In this document: positions 9,586 to 17,568 of the stretch, in pieces
How positions within the stretch are numbered: position 1 is the stretch's first letter
Layout: each line of letters begins with the position of its first letter
DNA from: Algoriphagus machipongonensis
GTDB taxonomy: Bacteria; Bacteroidota; Bacteroidia; Cytophagales; Cyclobacteriaceae
DNA length: 64,000 nucleotides
Direction: 5' to 3'
NCBI RefSeq assembly: GCF_000166275.1
Contig: NZ_CM001023.1
Location: 620,001 to 684,000 of the forward strand
Translations under genes and position numbers: made by a program
The notes under the pieces: model-generated
The model's input: only the letters and a program-made list of their open reading frames with translations
What the model was told of the DNA's origin: nothing
Database searches by the model: none

Positions 9586-10497
9586 ATGGAAAGAAGAGGA
9601 TTTATTAAGAAAATTGGCTTAGGAAGCACCCTTTTAGGGGCTTCCGGTGCTATGAGTATTCCTTCGTTTGCAGCTCAAAAAGCGGAACCAACTTTCAATA
9701 TGGACTTTGCTCCACATTTTGGGATGTTTAGAAATTCTGCTCCTGATGGAGTAGTAGATCAGTTGAAGTTTATGGCTGATCAAGGTTTCAGATCTTTGGA
9801 AGATAATGGAATGCTAGGCAGATCAGTGGAAGAGCAGACACTAATTGCTAAAACCATGGAGTCTTTGGAGATGAGAATGGGAGTATTTGTCATAGACGGA
9901 GGAGAAAACTGGAAGGTGTCTTTGACAAGTGGCAAACAGGAGTTTATGGATAACTTCTTAGCAACCTGTAGAAAGTCTGTTGAAGTGGCTAAACGGGTAA
10001 ATGCAAAATGGATGACCGTTGTTCCAGGGTATTTTGAAAGAAACCTACCGATTGGCGTTCAAACGGGAAATGTCATTGAAGCATACAAGCGTGCAGCCGA
10101 GATATTTGAGCCACATGGTTTGGTTATGGTTATGGAACCATTAAGTGATAACCCTGATCTTTTTCTTAGACATGCCGACCAATCTTACATGATCTGTAAG
10201 GCTGTGGATAGCCCTGCTTGTAAGATTCTTTATGATATCTACCATATGCAGAGAAATGAAGGTAATTTGATTGCGACCATGGAAAAGACCTGGGAGGAAA
10301 TTGCCTATATCCAAATAGGAGATAATCCTGGAAGGAAAGAACCTACTACCGGTGAAATCAATTATTCCAATGTTTTCAAGTATATCCATGATAAAGGGTT
10401 TACAGGAATTTGTGGAATGGAGCATGGAAATGCCAAGCCCGGAGTAGAAGGGGAAAAAGCTTTGATTGAAGCCTATAGAAAAGTAGATATATCTTAA
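9586..10497 (+). CDS. Tat-exported xylose-isomerase-like TIM barrel protein (hydroxypyruvate-isomerase-like)
   Basis: This is a sugar phosphate isomerase/epimerase superfamily protein (AP endonuclease 2-like TIM barrel) of 303 residues. The N-terminus MERRGFIKKIGLGSTLLG is a twin-arginine signal, so the enzyme is probably periplasmic and unlikely to act on phosphorylated cytosolic sugars. Metal- and substrate-binding positions typical of hydroxypyruvate-isomerase-like members are visible in VMVMEPLSDNP (Glu near 184), LYDIYHMQRNEGNL (Asp and His) and CGMEHGN near the end (Glu). It is nearly joined to the upstream oxidoreductase (3 bp) and lies 8 bp before the BNR protein. A Gfo-type oxidoreductase plus such a TIM barrel is a recurrent pair in keto-sugar and inositol-like pathways; the exact reaction is not predictable. 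Confidence 0.85.
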   Translation: MERRGFIKKIGLGSTLLGASGAMSIPSFAAQKAEPTFNMDFAPHFGMFRNSAPDGVVDQLKFMADQGFRSLEDNGMLGRSVEEQTLIAKTMESLEMRMGVFVIDGGENWKVSLTSGKQEFMDNFLATCRKSVEVAKRVNAKWMTVVPGYFERNLPIGVQTGNVIEAYKRAAEIFEPHGLVMVMEPLSDNPDLFLRHADQSYMICKAVDSPACKILYDIYHMQRNEGNLIATMEKTWEEIAYIQIGDNPGRKEPTTGEINYSNVFKYIHDKGFTGICGMEHGNAKPGVEGEKALIEAYRKVDIS

Positions 10498-10505
10498 ATT
10501 CGCCC

Positions 10506-11535
10506 ATGCGAAAAATCTTATACTTGTTGTCTCTTGGAATCTTATTTTCCTGTCAGACAACTGAAGAGAAAGCTCCTGAAAGCCCTCTGGGTTGGGAAGT
10601 TTTTGAAACTCCAGTGAAAGCCTCCCTTAGGGGGCTTTCGCCTGTTACAGCTGAAATTGCCTGGGCTGCCGGAAGTGGTGGTACTTGGTTGCGTACCATA
10701 GATGGAGGACAAAATTGGGATTATGGTGTTGTAGCTGAGCTAGATACCGTAGATTTCAGGTCTATTCATGCATTTGATGCCATGAAGGCAGTGGTAGTTT
10801 CTGCAGGCCAACCATCTGTAATTTATAAAACAGAAGATGGAGGGAAAACCTGGAAGCTAAAACATCAAGAATTAGACGAAGCAGCATTTCTTGATGGAAT
10901 CACTTTTACAGATGAGGAAAATGGATTTGTCATTGGTGATCCATTAGATGGAAAGTGGACGATTTTGAAAACAGCTAATCAAGGGGACTCTTGGTATTCT
11001 TTATTGAATTTACCGGCTGCAGAAGATGGTGAAGCGGCTTTTGCTGCAAGCGCTACTTCTTTGATTGCAGATGGAATGGAACTTTGGCTAGGTACTGGAG
11101 GAGTGGTTTCTAAACTTTATTACTCTCCAGATCTCGGAGAAACTTGGGAAGAATGGAAATCTCCATTCATGCAAGGTGAGTCCACCAAAGGTATTTTTTC
11201 CCTAACTAGTTTAGGTAAAGGTGAAGTTTTTGCCGTGGGAGGAGATTATGTGGAAATGGCAGACACCACTTCCACTGCAGCCTCTTTTGTTTTAGAAAAA
11301 AAGGAGTGGGTATTACCAAAAAAATCGACCAAAGGTTATCGATCAGGAGTGGCTTACTTTTCAAAACTCCATTGGTTGGTGGCAGTGGGTCCTACAGGGT
11401 CTGACTATTCTAAAGATGGAGGCATGAGCTGGGAGAATTTTCCGAAGTGGGTTTCATTCGGTTAAAATAGGCCATACAGATGCGGCAATCTGGGCCTCAG
11501 GATCGGAAGGTCGAATCGCCAGGTTAATGTTTTAA
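10506..11535 (+). pseudogene. YCF48/BNR-repeat lipoprotein, C-terminal frameshift
   Basis: This is a predicted beta-propeller lipoprotein of the YCF48-like/BNR (sialidase-type Asp-box) superfamily. MRKILYLLSLGILFSCQ is a lipoprotein signal. Asp-box-like units recur (TIDGGQNWDYG, TEDGGKTWKLK, SPDLGETWEEW, SKDGGMSWENF). The first frame stops at 11463-11465 just after the last Asp box, but the +1 frame continues with the expected closing strands (GFHSVKIGHTDAAIWASGSEGRIARL) to a stop at 11533-11535. One extra base around the GGG at 11449-11451 would explain this. Restored length is about 342 residues. It is the last gene of the susCD operon, 8 bp after the isomerase. Function unknown; such propellers usually mediate binding or complex assembly. 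Confidence 0.8.
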
Positions 11536-11673
11536 AATTTAATCTTTTGAGATGAATTAATCCAGAAGAAAATTAAAGTATAAATCATTTTTGCCAATAG
11601 AGAAACTGTATTCTGTATTATCTTTAAGGAAAATTCGGTATACTAACCAATCAATTTTATTATATTCTATTCT

Positions 11674-12408
11674 ATGTTTGAAGTTATTCCATCCATTTGG
11701 CTCATTAATGGGAAGTGCGTTCGCCTAAAAAGGGGGGATTTTGCTACTGAGGAGGCCATTTCTAATAACCCTTTGGAAATTGCCCAAGGGTTTGAATCTA
11801 TTGGAATCAAAAGACTCCATTTGGTAGATTTGGATGGAGCCAGACGTGGGGAGCCAAAAAACTACCATATTTTAGAAGCAATTGCTGGGTATACCAATCT
11901 CCATGTTGATTTTACAGGTGGAGTTACGACTGATGGTGACGTGATTAAGTCTTTTGAGTTTGGCGCAAAAACAGTGACTATTTCATCTGCTGCGGCTAAT
12001 TACCCAGAACGTTTCAGTCAATTTATCCTGTCTTATGGTAGAGAGAAAATCAATCTTGCTGCTGATACCAATCCAGCAGATAGGAAAATAAAGATTCGAG
12101 GATGGCTTAAAAAAACTGAAATAGACCTATATGATCATATTGAGTTTTTCTATGATAGAGGTTTGAAATATTTGAAATGTTCTGACGTGACAAGAGACGG
12201 AGTAATGGTCGGTCCTAATTTCGAACTTTATGCAGACTTGGTAAAAAAGTTTCCAAACTTAAATATTGCAGCGAGCGGTGGGGTGAGATCTATTGAAGAT
12301 TTTAAAGAGCTAAAGAAACTTGGAGTAAATGCAGCTGTTTTTGGAAGGGCCTATTATGAAGGCATGCTTAAGTTGGAAGATTTAGCTGATTTTATTTCCG
12401 AAAAGTAA
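11674..12408 (+). CDS. HisA-like TIM barrel protein with Trp in place of the first catalytic Asp
   Basis: This 244-residue (beta/alpha)8 protein aligns throughout with HisA, the ProFAR isomerase of histidine biosynthesis: LVDLDGARRG near 50-59, the phosphate-binding SGGVRS near 201, and FGRAYYEG near 223. However, the N-terminal strand reads VIPSIWLINGKCVRL where HisA has IPAIDL; Trp 9 replaces the acid/base Asp (Asp8 in Thermotoga HisA). The second catalytic Asp appears retained (Asp 131 in AADTNPAD) and the usual Thr is Ser (CSDVTRDG). The gene stands alone, with no his operon near it. It is better called a HisA paralogue with altered or unknown activity than a proven HisA. It is preceded by 138 bp of non-coding DNA and followed by a strong terminator. 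Confidence 0.82.
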   Translation: MFEVIPSIWLINGKCVRLKRGDFATEEAISNNPLEIAQGFESIGIKRLHLVDLDGARRGEPKNYHILEAIAGYTNLHVDFTGGVTTDGDVIKSFEFGAKTVTISSAAANYPERFSQFILSYGREKINLAADTNPADRKIKIRGWLKKTEIDLYDHIEFFYDRGLKYLKCSDVTRDGVMVGPNFELYADLVKKFPNLNIAASGGVRSIEDFKELKKLGVNAAVFGRAYYEGMLKLEDLADFISEK

Positions 12409-12433
12409 GGTTTGGGAATTTTTATAAGACATA

Positions 12434-12460
12434 AAAAAAGAGGCTATCAGCCTCTTTTTC
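12434..12460 (+). terminator. Rho-independent terminator after the HisA-like gene
   Basis: The inverted repeat AAAAAGAGGCT / AGCCTCTTTTT with a 3-nt loop is followed by a T-rich run. It lies between convergent genes (the HisA-like gene on + and the small secreted protein on -) and can serve both directions. Confidence 0.85.
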
Positions 12461-12479
12461 TTTTTAGTATGTATTTGCC

Positions 12480-12830
12480 TTAATCGGCTTTAAATTTATC
12501 AACGATATAAAGGAAAATGTTGAAAGACAAAGTAGAAGGAGTTGCCTCTTCTTTCTTAGAATCTTTTTCTACTCCTCCGGCTGGAAGGTCTCTTTTTACA
12601 AGAGTTTTTTGTTGAGAGTTAGCTTCAGTCTTCGGAGTCAAAATTTTTGGAGATAAATTACTGGAATTTGGAGTTGAATCCTCCAAAATTGGTTTATCTA
12701 CACGTTTTGCATTTTCCAAATCGACTCTTTCTTGCTCGCTTTGGCCAAAAGAATCTTCTGCATAAAAGCACATTGCCATTACTGCAATAGTACAAATGCC
12801 GAATTTTTTGAATGGAAAAGAAGATGTCAT
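12480..12830 (-). CDS. Small secreted or membrane protein of unknown function
   Basis: This 116-residue protein begins with a signal peptide (FGICTIAVMAMCFYAEDSFGQ, hydrophobic core about 10-20, likely cleavage near 29). A low-complexity Ser/Pro/Lys-rich linker follows (about 30-95), then a short hydrophobic C-terminal segment (TLSFNIFLYIVDKFKAD). I do not recognise a family. It is divergent from the csaA gene, with 79 bp between the starts, and ends near the shared terminator. The plausible signal peptide and a clean ATG support it as a real gene. Confidence 0.6.
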   Translation of the reverse strand: MTSSFPFKKFGICTIAVMAMCFYAEDSFGQSEQERVDLENAKRVDKPILEDSTPNSSNLSPKILTPKTEANSQQKTLVKRDLPAGGVEKDSKKEEATPSTLSFNIFLYIVDKFKAD

Positions 12831-12909
12831 AAATTTCGCAGAATTATATTCTAACCTTATTAACCTTTTTTATTCCAAAAGGTTCCTAAAATTATAAAAA
12901 AATTTGTCT

Positions 12910-13248
12910 ATGCAAACGATTGATCCAGAAGAATTCTACAAAATTGAATTAATAGTAGGGACAATAATACGTGCAGAAGTTTTTGAGAAAGCCCGTAAAC
13001 CGGCCTATAAAATTTGGATTGATCTTGGTGCAGATCTTGGTATCAAAAAGTCTTCTGCACAAATCACTCAACATTACTCCACGGAAAATCTAATAGGAAA
13101 ACAGGTCCTTTGTGTTTGTAATTTAAAGCCAAGACAAATAGCAGATTTTATGTCAGAAGTATTGGTGACTGGTTTTTCATCTTCAGATGGAGGGATAATA
13201 CTTGCAGGAGTAGATGGACCTGTAGCCAATGGATCTAAACTTCATTAA
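12910..13248 (+). CDS. csaA: CsaA-like tRNA-binding-domain protein
   Basis: This small OB-fold protein belongs to the CsaA/tRNA-binding-domain family (EMAP/MetRS C-terminal-like), 112 residues, the usual size. Diagnostic stretches are KIELIVGTIIRAEVFEKARKP, IKKSSAQIT, GKQVLCVCNLKPRQIADFMSEVL and GPVANGSKL. CsaA in Bacillus is described as a secretion-related chaperone and the fold binds nucleic acid; the role here is inferred only. I place the start at the ATG at 12910 rather than the TTG two codons upstream. The gene ends in a 4-bp overlap with the convergent Rieske gene. Confidence 0.88.
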   Translation: MQTIDPEEFYKIELIVGTIIRAEVFEKARKPAYKIWIDLGADLGIKKSSAQITQHYSTENLIGKQVLCVCNLKPRQIADFMSEVLVTGFSSSDGGIILAGVDGPVANGSKLH

Positions 13249-13568
13249 GGTAAAATTATTTCCAATCCATTTTCCTTGAGTTCGGTCCTGTAGATTTCTA
13301 AATCTCCGCAAGACCCAGCTTTGACATCTCCCGTGTTTAAATCAAATCGGTAGTGATGAAGTGGGCATATTATTTCTCCCCGTTGGTTAAAGGTGCCTTC
13401 TAAAAGTGAAGCTCCTCGATGTGGGCAACTGGCTTGAAATGCATGGAAGTTATCTTCTATCCTTAAGAGGGCAATCTTATGTTCTCCCACCAATACTTTT
13501 TTAATCGATTGTTTAGGAATCATGTTAAGCACTTGTTCTTTAGAATTTCCTAAAGTGAATTTTTTCAT
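13245..13568 (-). CDS. Rieske [2Fe-2S] ferredoxin-like protein
   Basis: This 107-residue single-domain Rieske protein carries both cluster-binding boxes: CPHRGASLLEG (C-x-H) near residue 47 and CPLHHYRFDL (C-x-x-H) near 69, with the conserved Gly of the second loop supplied by the NTGD turn. It has no signal peptide, so it is probably a cytosolic electron carrier like the small NirD- or BphF-type Rieske ferredoxins. No dioxygenase or nitrite reductase partner is adjacent. Its 3' end overlaps that of csaA by 4 bp. Confidence 0.88.
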   Translation of the reverse strand: MKKFTLGNSKEQVLNMIPKQSIKKVLVGEHKIALLRIEDNFHAFQASCPHRGASLLEGTFNQRGEIICPLHHYRFDLNTGDVKAGSCGDLEIYRTELKENGLEIILP

Positions 13569-13774
13569 CTCATCTACCGAATTAATTGAGTGCGTCGAAA
13601 TTTCTTTCGCTCTTTGAATTGATCCTTGTGTATTGCCTTAGGACATGGCCTAGCTATCATGCAGCCTTCAATAAAATAAACAGCTCCTTAAATAGCAATA
13701 ACCTTAAAAATGATTGGTTTTTTGGGAATTCTTAGTGAATTTCAGAAGAAAGAAATTTTTAACCCATCAAAACC

Positions 13775-14536
13775 ATGAAAAAATTTGTACTAATACCTCT
13801 TTTGATGATTTTATCTTGGGGCTATGCACAGGATTTGGAAGGCTCTTGGAAACTAACACATCAAAATGGAGCAGAAGTGACCGATGAAGAATATATCAAA
13901 ATCTACGAAGACGGTTATTTTTCATTCGGGGCAAAAAAAGTGGCTGACAATCATTTTATCAGTGCTGGAGGTGGTCCCTACGAATTTAAAGATGGCAACT
14001 ATTATGAAACGCTTGATTTTTTTACCCTTGATCCATTTCAAGTTGGGACAACCAACAAGTATAAATTGGATTTGACCAATGGGAAAATGGTTATCAGCTC
14101 AGAAATTAATGGACGAATGCTTGTCGAAATCTGGGAGAGAATATCAGATGAGGACAACGCCTTAAGTGGAAACTGGGTGATTACAGGAAGGAAAAGGAAT
14201 GGTGAGATATCCAGGTCTACGCCGGGAGCTAGAAGGACGATCAAAATCCTGGGCGGCGGAAGATTTCAATGGGTTGCATTTAATTCGGAAACCAAAGAAT
14301 TTAGTGGAACAGGCGGAGGTGTCTATACTGCCGAAAATGGAAAGTATGTAGAGAATATTACATTTTTCTCTAGGGATGATAGTCGAGTGGGAGCAAGTCT
14401 AGGATTTGATTTTGAAGTGGTTGATGGTGAATGGCACCACAGTGGGCTCAGTTCCAAAGGAGATCCTATCTATGAAATTTGGACTCCGTATGCTATTGGC
14501 TATAAACCTGCTGAAAAAATGGCAGAAAAGGATTGA
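13775..14536 (+). CDS. Secreted protein with two lipocalin-like repeats, function unknown
   Basis: The 253-residue product has a signal peptide (MKKFVLIPLLMILSWGYAQ). The rest is an internal duplication. Unit 1 (about 20-125) begins LEGSWKLTHQNG and contains YEFKDGNYYETLDFFTLDPFQVG; unit 2 (about 130-240) begins LSGNWVITGRKRNG and contains YTAENGKYVENITFFSRDDSRVG. Each unit ends near an Ile-Trp pair (EIWERI, EIWTPY). This resembles Bacteroidota lipocalin-like secreted proteins (DUF4488-like), where small beta barrels bind hydrophobic ligands; the assignment is by pattern only. Upstream lie 206 bp without a recognisable gene. A terminator follows. Confidence 0.75.
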   Translation: MKKFVLIPLLMILSWGYAQDLEGSWKLTHQNGAEVTDEEYIKIYEDGYFSFGAKKVADNHFISAGGGPYEFKDGNYYETLDFFTLDPFQVGTTNKYKLDLTNGKMVISSEINGRMLVEIWERISDEDNALSGNWVITGRKRNGEISRSTPGARRTIKILGGGRFQWVAFNSETKEFSGTGGGVYTAENGKYVENITFFSRDDSRVGASLGFDFEVVDGEWHHSGLSSKGDPIYEIWTPYAIGYKPAEKMAEKD

Positions 14537-14560
14537 TCAATTTTGAAATAACATGAAATA

Positions 14561-14588
14561 AAAAAGGAGCTTTTTAGCTCCTTTTTTT
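14561..14588 (+). terminator. Bidirectional terminator between the lipocalin-like gene and cysteine desulfurase gene
   Basis: The stem AAAAAGGAGCT / AGCTCCTTTTT with a short loop is followed by a T run. It lies between convergent genes. Confidence 0.85.
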
Positions 14589-14642
14589 ATACCTGCTGTT
14601 ATGTGCAGCAAGTCTTCAGACTTATAACTATAAAGTCTTTTT

Positions 14643-15785
14643 TTATGCCTCTACTGTATATAATTCTTTCAATTTTGAGATGGTGTAATCGACTTCCTCA
14701 ATGGTGTTATATCTGCTAAAGGAAAATCTTACAGCGTCCCTTTCAGGCTGATGGTTCAACGCTCTTAAGACATGTGAACCCACTGTAGCTCCTGAGCTGC
14801 ATGCGGAGCCTCCAGACGCTGCGATGCCCTCAAGGTCAAGGTTGAATAGCAACATGCCTCTGTTAGGCTCAGAAGGCGGCATACTAGCATTCAGCACCGT
14901 GTATAAGCTTTGATCCATATCTCCGGATAGTCCATTGAATGAAACTCCCGGAATGGCTTCTTGAAGTCCCTTTATGAAATGCTTTTTAATGGAAGAAACA
15001 TGATTATGATGATTCTCCATCTCAGAATATGCCAATTCTAAAGCTTTGGTAATCCCTATAATGCCAATGACATTTTCAGTACCACCCCGCATATTTCTCT
15101 CTTGTGCCCCTCCGTGAATAAACGGATGGATTTTTTTATCTTTTCTGACATATAAAAAACCAGAACCTTTAGGTCCATGGAATTTATGGCCTCCTGCTAC
15201 AATAGCATCTACGGGAAGTGATTTCAAATCATGGACATAATGCCCCATGGTCTGAACCGTATCAGAATGGAAAAAAGCATTGTATTCTTGGCATAGAGAA
15301 CCAATTTTATGAAGGTCATTAATGTTACCAATCTCATTGTTTGCATGCATAAGCGAAACAAGAGAATTTGGATTGTTTTTCAATAAGTCTTCGAGTTGGG
15401 CTAAGTCCAGTTCGCCTTTTTCATTTACATCCAGTTTACTCAACTGGATCATTCCTTTCTTCTCACAAATTTCAAGGGTGTGCAAAACTGCATGATGCTC
15501 CAAAGGGGAGGTGATGGCATGTTTGATGCCATGACTTTCAATTCCACATACCAAAGCGGTGTTGTCCGCCTCGGTGCCCCCTGAGGTAAAGAAAATCTCT
15601 GCTGGCGTGGCATTTAGTAATTCTGCTACTTTCTTTCTTGATTTTTCAATCGCAGTCCTTACCTCTCTTCCAGGACTGTGAACTGAAGAAGGATTGCCAT
15701 AATGAGATTTCATAAATGGGATCATCGCTTCAATGACACGTTCATCCATGGCCGTAGTGGCAGCATTATCTAAATAAACTTTCAT
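14643..15785 (-). CDS. Cysteine desulfurase (IscS/NifS class)
   Basis: This PLP enzyme releases sulfur from cysteine as a persulfide for Fe-S clusters and thiolated cofactors. The 380-residue length fits the class. The N-terminus VYLDNAATTAMDERV is diagnostic, GGTEADNTAL binds PLP, and HSDTVQTMGH and VAGGHKFHGPKGSGFL (Schiff-base Lys) follow. The persulfide loop is ASGGSACSSGA with the active Cys near residue 325. No iscU, sufB or thiI gene is adjacent, so I leave the symbol open between iscS and nifS-like paralogues. It follows glmM on the same strand after 31 bp and is likely cotranscribed with it. Confidence 0.93.
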   Translation of the reverse strand: MKVYLDNAATTAMDERVIEAMIPFMKSHYGNPSSVHSPGREVRTAIEKSRKKVAELLNATPAEIFFTSGGTEADNTALVCGIESHGIKHAITSPLEHHAVLHTLEICEKKGMIQLSKLDVNEKGELDLAQLEDLLKNNPNSLVSLMHANNEIGNINDLHKIGSLCQEYNAFFHSDTVQTMGHYVHDLKSLPVDAIVAGGHKFHGPKGSGFLYVRKDKKIHPFIHGGAQERNMRGGTENVIGIIGITKALELAYSEMENHHNHVSSIKKHFIKGLQEAIPGVSFNGLSGDMDQSLYTVLNASMPPSEPNRGMLLFNLDLEGIAASGGSACSSGATVGSHVLRALNHQPERDAVRFSFSRYNTIEEVDYTISKLKELYTVEA

Positions 15786-15816
15786 CTTGTGGTACTATTA
15801 TACTTGGGGTTATATA

Positions 15817-17211
15817 CTAGATAAGAGACTCGCTGACGATCTCTTTGATATCCTGCATGATTTTCTTTGCCAGATGTTCTGCAGTCGCTTCAGACTCAGA
15901 CTCTGAGTATATCCTGATAATCGGCTCAGTGTTAGATTTTCGCAAATGTACCCATTCTTTTTCAAACTCGATTTTTACACCATCGATATCGTTAATGGGA
16001 TGCTTCTCATATTTCCTCTTGATCTTATCTAAAATCCTGTCTACGTTGATTTCTGGAGTAAGCTCAATTTTGTTTTTGGAGATGTAGTAATTAGGATAGC
16101 TGGCTCTCAATCGGGAAATGGTCTTACCAAAATTTGCCAGGTGAGTCAAAAACAAGCCAATACCTACCAAAGCATCTCTTCCATAATGTGAGGTAGGGTA
16201 AATAATCCCACCGTTTCCTTCACCACCAATGATTGCATCTACTGCTTTCATTTGGTTTACAACATTTACTTCCCCAACTGCTGAAGCAGTGTAAACTCCC
16301 CCATGCTTTTCGGTTACATCTCTCAATGCCCTGGTCGAACTTAAATTGGAGACAGTATTCCCATTTGTTTTAGAAAGCACATAGTCTGCCACTGCCACTA
16401 AGGTGTACTCTTCTCCGAAAGCTGAGCCATCTTCATTGATAAAAGCCAGTCTATCTACATCAGGATCTACCACGATCCCGAGGTCAAAACTTCCTTTATC
16501 CAACTTCTGAGAGATGTCTCGAAGGTTTTCAGGTAATGGTTCAGGGTTATGAGGGAAATGCCCATCAGGCGTACAGTACATTTCTTCTACCTCAGTTACT
16601 CCTAAAGCCTTCAGTAATTTCGGTACAGCTATCCCTCCTGTGGAGTTGACAGCGTCTACCACTATTTTGAAGTTTCTGGCGGCAATGGCTTCCTTGTCCA
16701 CTAACTCTAAATCCAGAACATGTTGGATATGACGGTCTATGTAGTCGTCAATCTGAGTGTATTCGCCTAATTTTTTTACTTCTGCAAAAGTGAAATCTTC
16801 TTTTTCGGCTTTCTCCAAAATGCTTTTTCCTTCAGCATCCGAGATAAATTCGCCTTTCGCATTTAAAAGTTTTAATGCGTTCCATTGAATTGGATTGTGG
16901 CTGGCAGTCAAGATGATGCCACCGCCGGCTTTTTCCAGTGGAACAGCAAATTCCACGGTTGGGGTAGTGCTCAATCCCAGATCTACAACATGAATCCCCA
17001 TCCCTTGAAGGGTGGCGGAAACCAACTTTGAAATCATCTCACCAGAGATTCTCGCATCTCTTCCGATAATGATTTTTGGATTACCGGTGTTTTCCAGTAC
17101 CCAAGAACCATATGCTGAAGTGAATTTTACGACATCTAAGGGAGTCAGACCTTCTCCTGCTTTACCTCCTATTGTACCTCTGATCCCAGAGATAGATTTG
17201 ATTAACGACAC
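15817..17211 (-). CDS. glmM: Phosphoglucosamine mutase (alpha-D-phosphohexomutase family)
   Basis: This enzyme interconverts glucosamine-6-phosphate and glucosamine-1-phosphate for peptidoglycan and LPS precursors. The 464-residue chain shows the four mutase landmarks: IIGRDARISGEM, the phosphoserine loop ILTASHNPIQWN near residue 101 (Ser is phosphorylated), the metal loop VDPDVDRLAF near 246, and the substrate loop GGEGNGG near 331. The C-terminal phosphate-binding loop reads RKSNTEPIIRIY. The start is GTG; MSLIKSISGIRGTIGG matches the usual Bacteroidota N-terminus and no ATG lies nearby upstream. Phosphomannomutase is the main alternative. It precedes the cysteine desulfurase gene in a two-gene unit. 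Confidence 0.88.
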   Translation of the reverse strand: MSLIKSISGIRGTIGGKAGEGLTPLDVVKFTSAYGSWVLENTGNPKIIIGRDARISGEMISKLVSATLQGMGIHVVDLGLSTTPTVEFAVPLEKAGGGIILTASHNPIQWNALKLLNAKGEFISDAEGKSILEKAEKEDFTFAEVKKLGEYTQIDDYIDRHIQHVLDLELVDKEAIAARNFKIVVDAVNSTGGIAVPKLLKALGVTEVEEMYCTPDGHFPHNPEPLPENLRDISQKLDKGSFDLGIVVDPDVDRLAFINEDGSAFGEEYTLVAVADYVLSKTNGNTVSNLSSTRALRDVTEKHGGVYTASAVGEVNVVNQMKAVDAIIGGEGNGGIIYPTSHYGRDALVGIGLFLTHLANFGKTISRLRASYPNYYISKNKIELTPEINVDRILDKIKRKYEKHPINDIDGVKIEFEKEWVHLRKSNTEPIIRIYSESESEATAEHLAKKIMQDIKEIVSESLI

Positions 17212-17265
17212 GTACGGTAATTGATTTAGTTGATATTAGAAAAACTGATTCTTAGGCCAGAAAAT

Positions 17266-17496
17266 TTATTTGAATTTAGCCATTACTTTATCCACCTCAT
17301 TGTCTGGATTTCCGCAGCTACTATTTGCATCTACGGTTTTTCCACAATAACTGCAGGTTTCTCCATCTTTATTTAAATATGGGTTTTGCGAAGCACAAGT
17401 GCCTTTAAATTCTCCATTTTTAAGGAAAATCAGCCTTACTGACATCAAAATGAAGAATAATGCTACGAAACCAAGGGTTAGATATACTGTTGCCAT
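17266..17496 (-). CDS. NqrM-like small Cys-rich membrane protein
   Basis: This 76-residue protein has one N-terminal transmembrane helix (about 3-22) and a small Cys-rich tail: GTCAS, ETCSYCGK and SSCGN. One TM helix with an early Cys after a GT/GS turn and a CSxCG motif resembles NqrM (DUF539), the iron-delivery factor for Na+-translocating NADH:quinone reductase. No nqr genes are in the window, so the call rests on pattern alone. A TAnnTTTG-type box (17513-17520 on this strand) lies 16 bp ahead of the ATG. It is divergent from mazG, with 72 bp between the starts. Confidence 0.55.
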   Translation of the reverse strand: MATVYLTLGFVALFFILMSVRLIFLKNGEFKGTCASQNPYLNKDGETCSYCGKTVDANSSCGNPDNEVDKVMAKFK

Positions 17497-17568
17497 AACG
17501 GATTAATTTGCGCAAATTTAAAGCTTTACTTCGAAAACGTCCATAAATCCAGCATAGTTTCCTTAAGC

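Noticed and set aside
13569..13774. Possible tRNA or small RNA between the Rieske and lipocalin-like genes
   Set aside because: No cloverleaf, TpsiC-like box or strong hairpin could be found.
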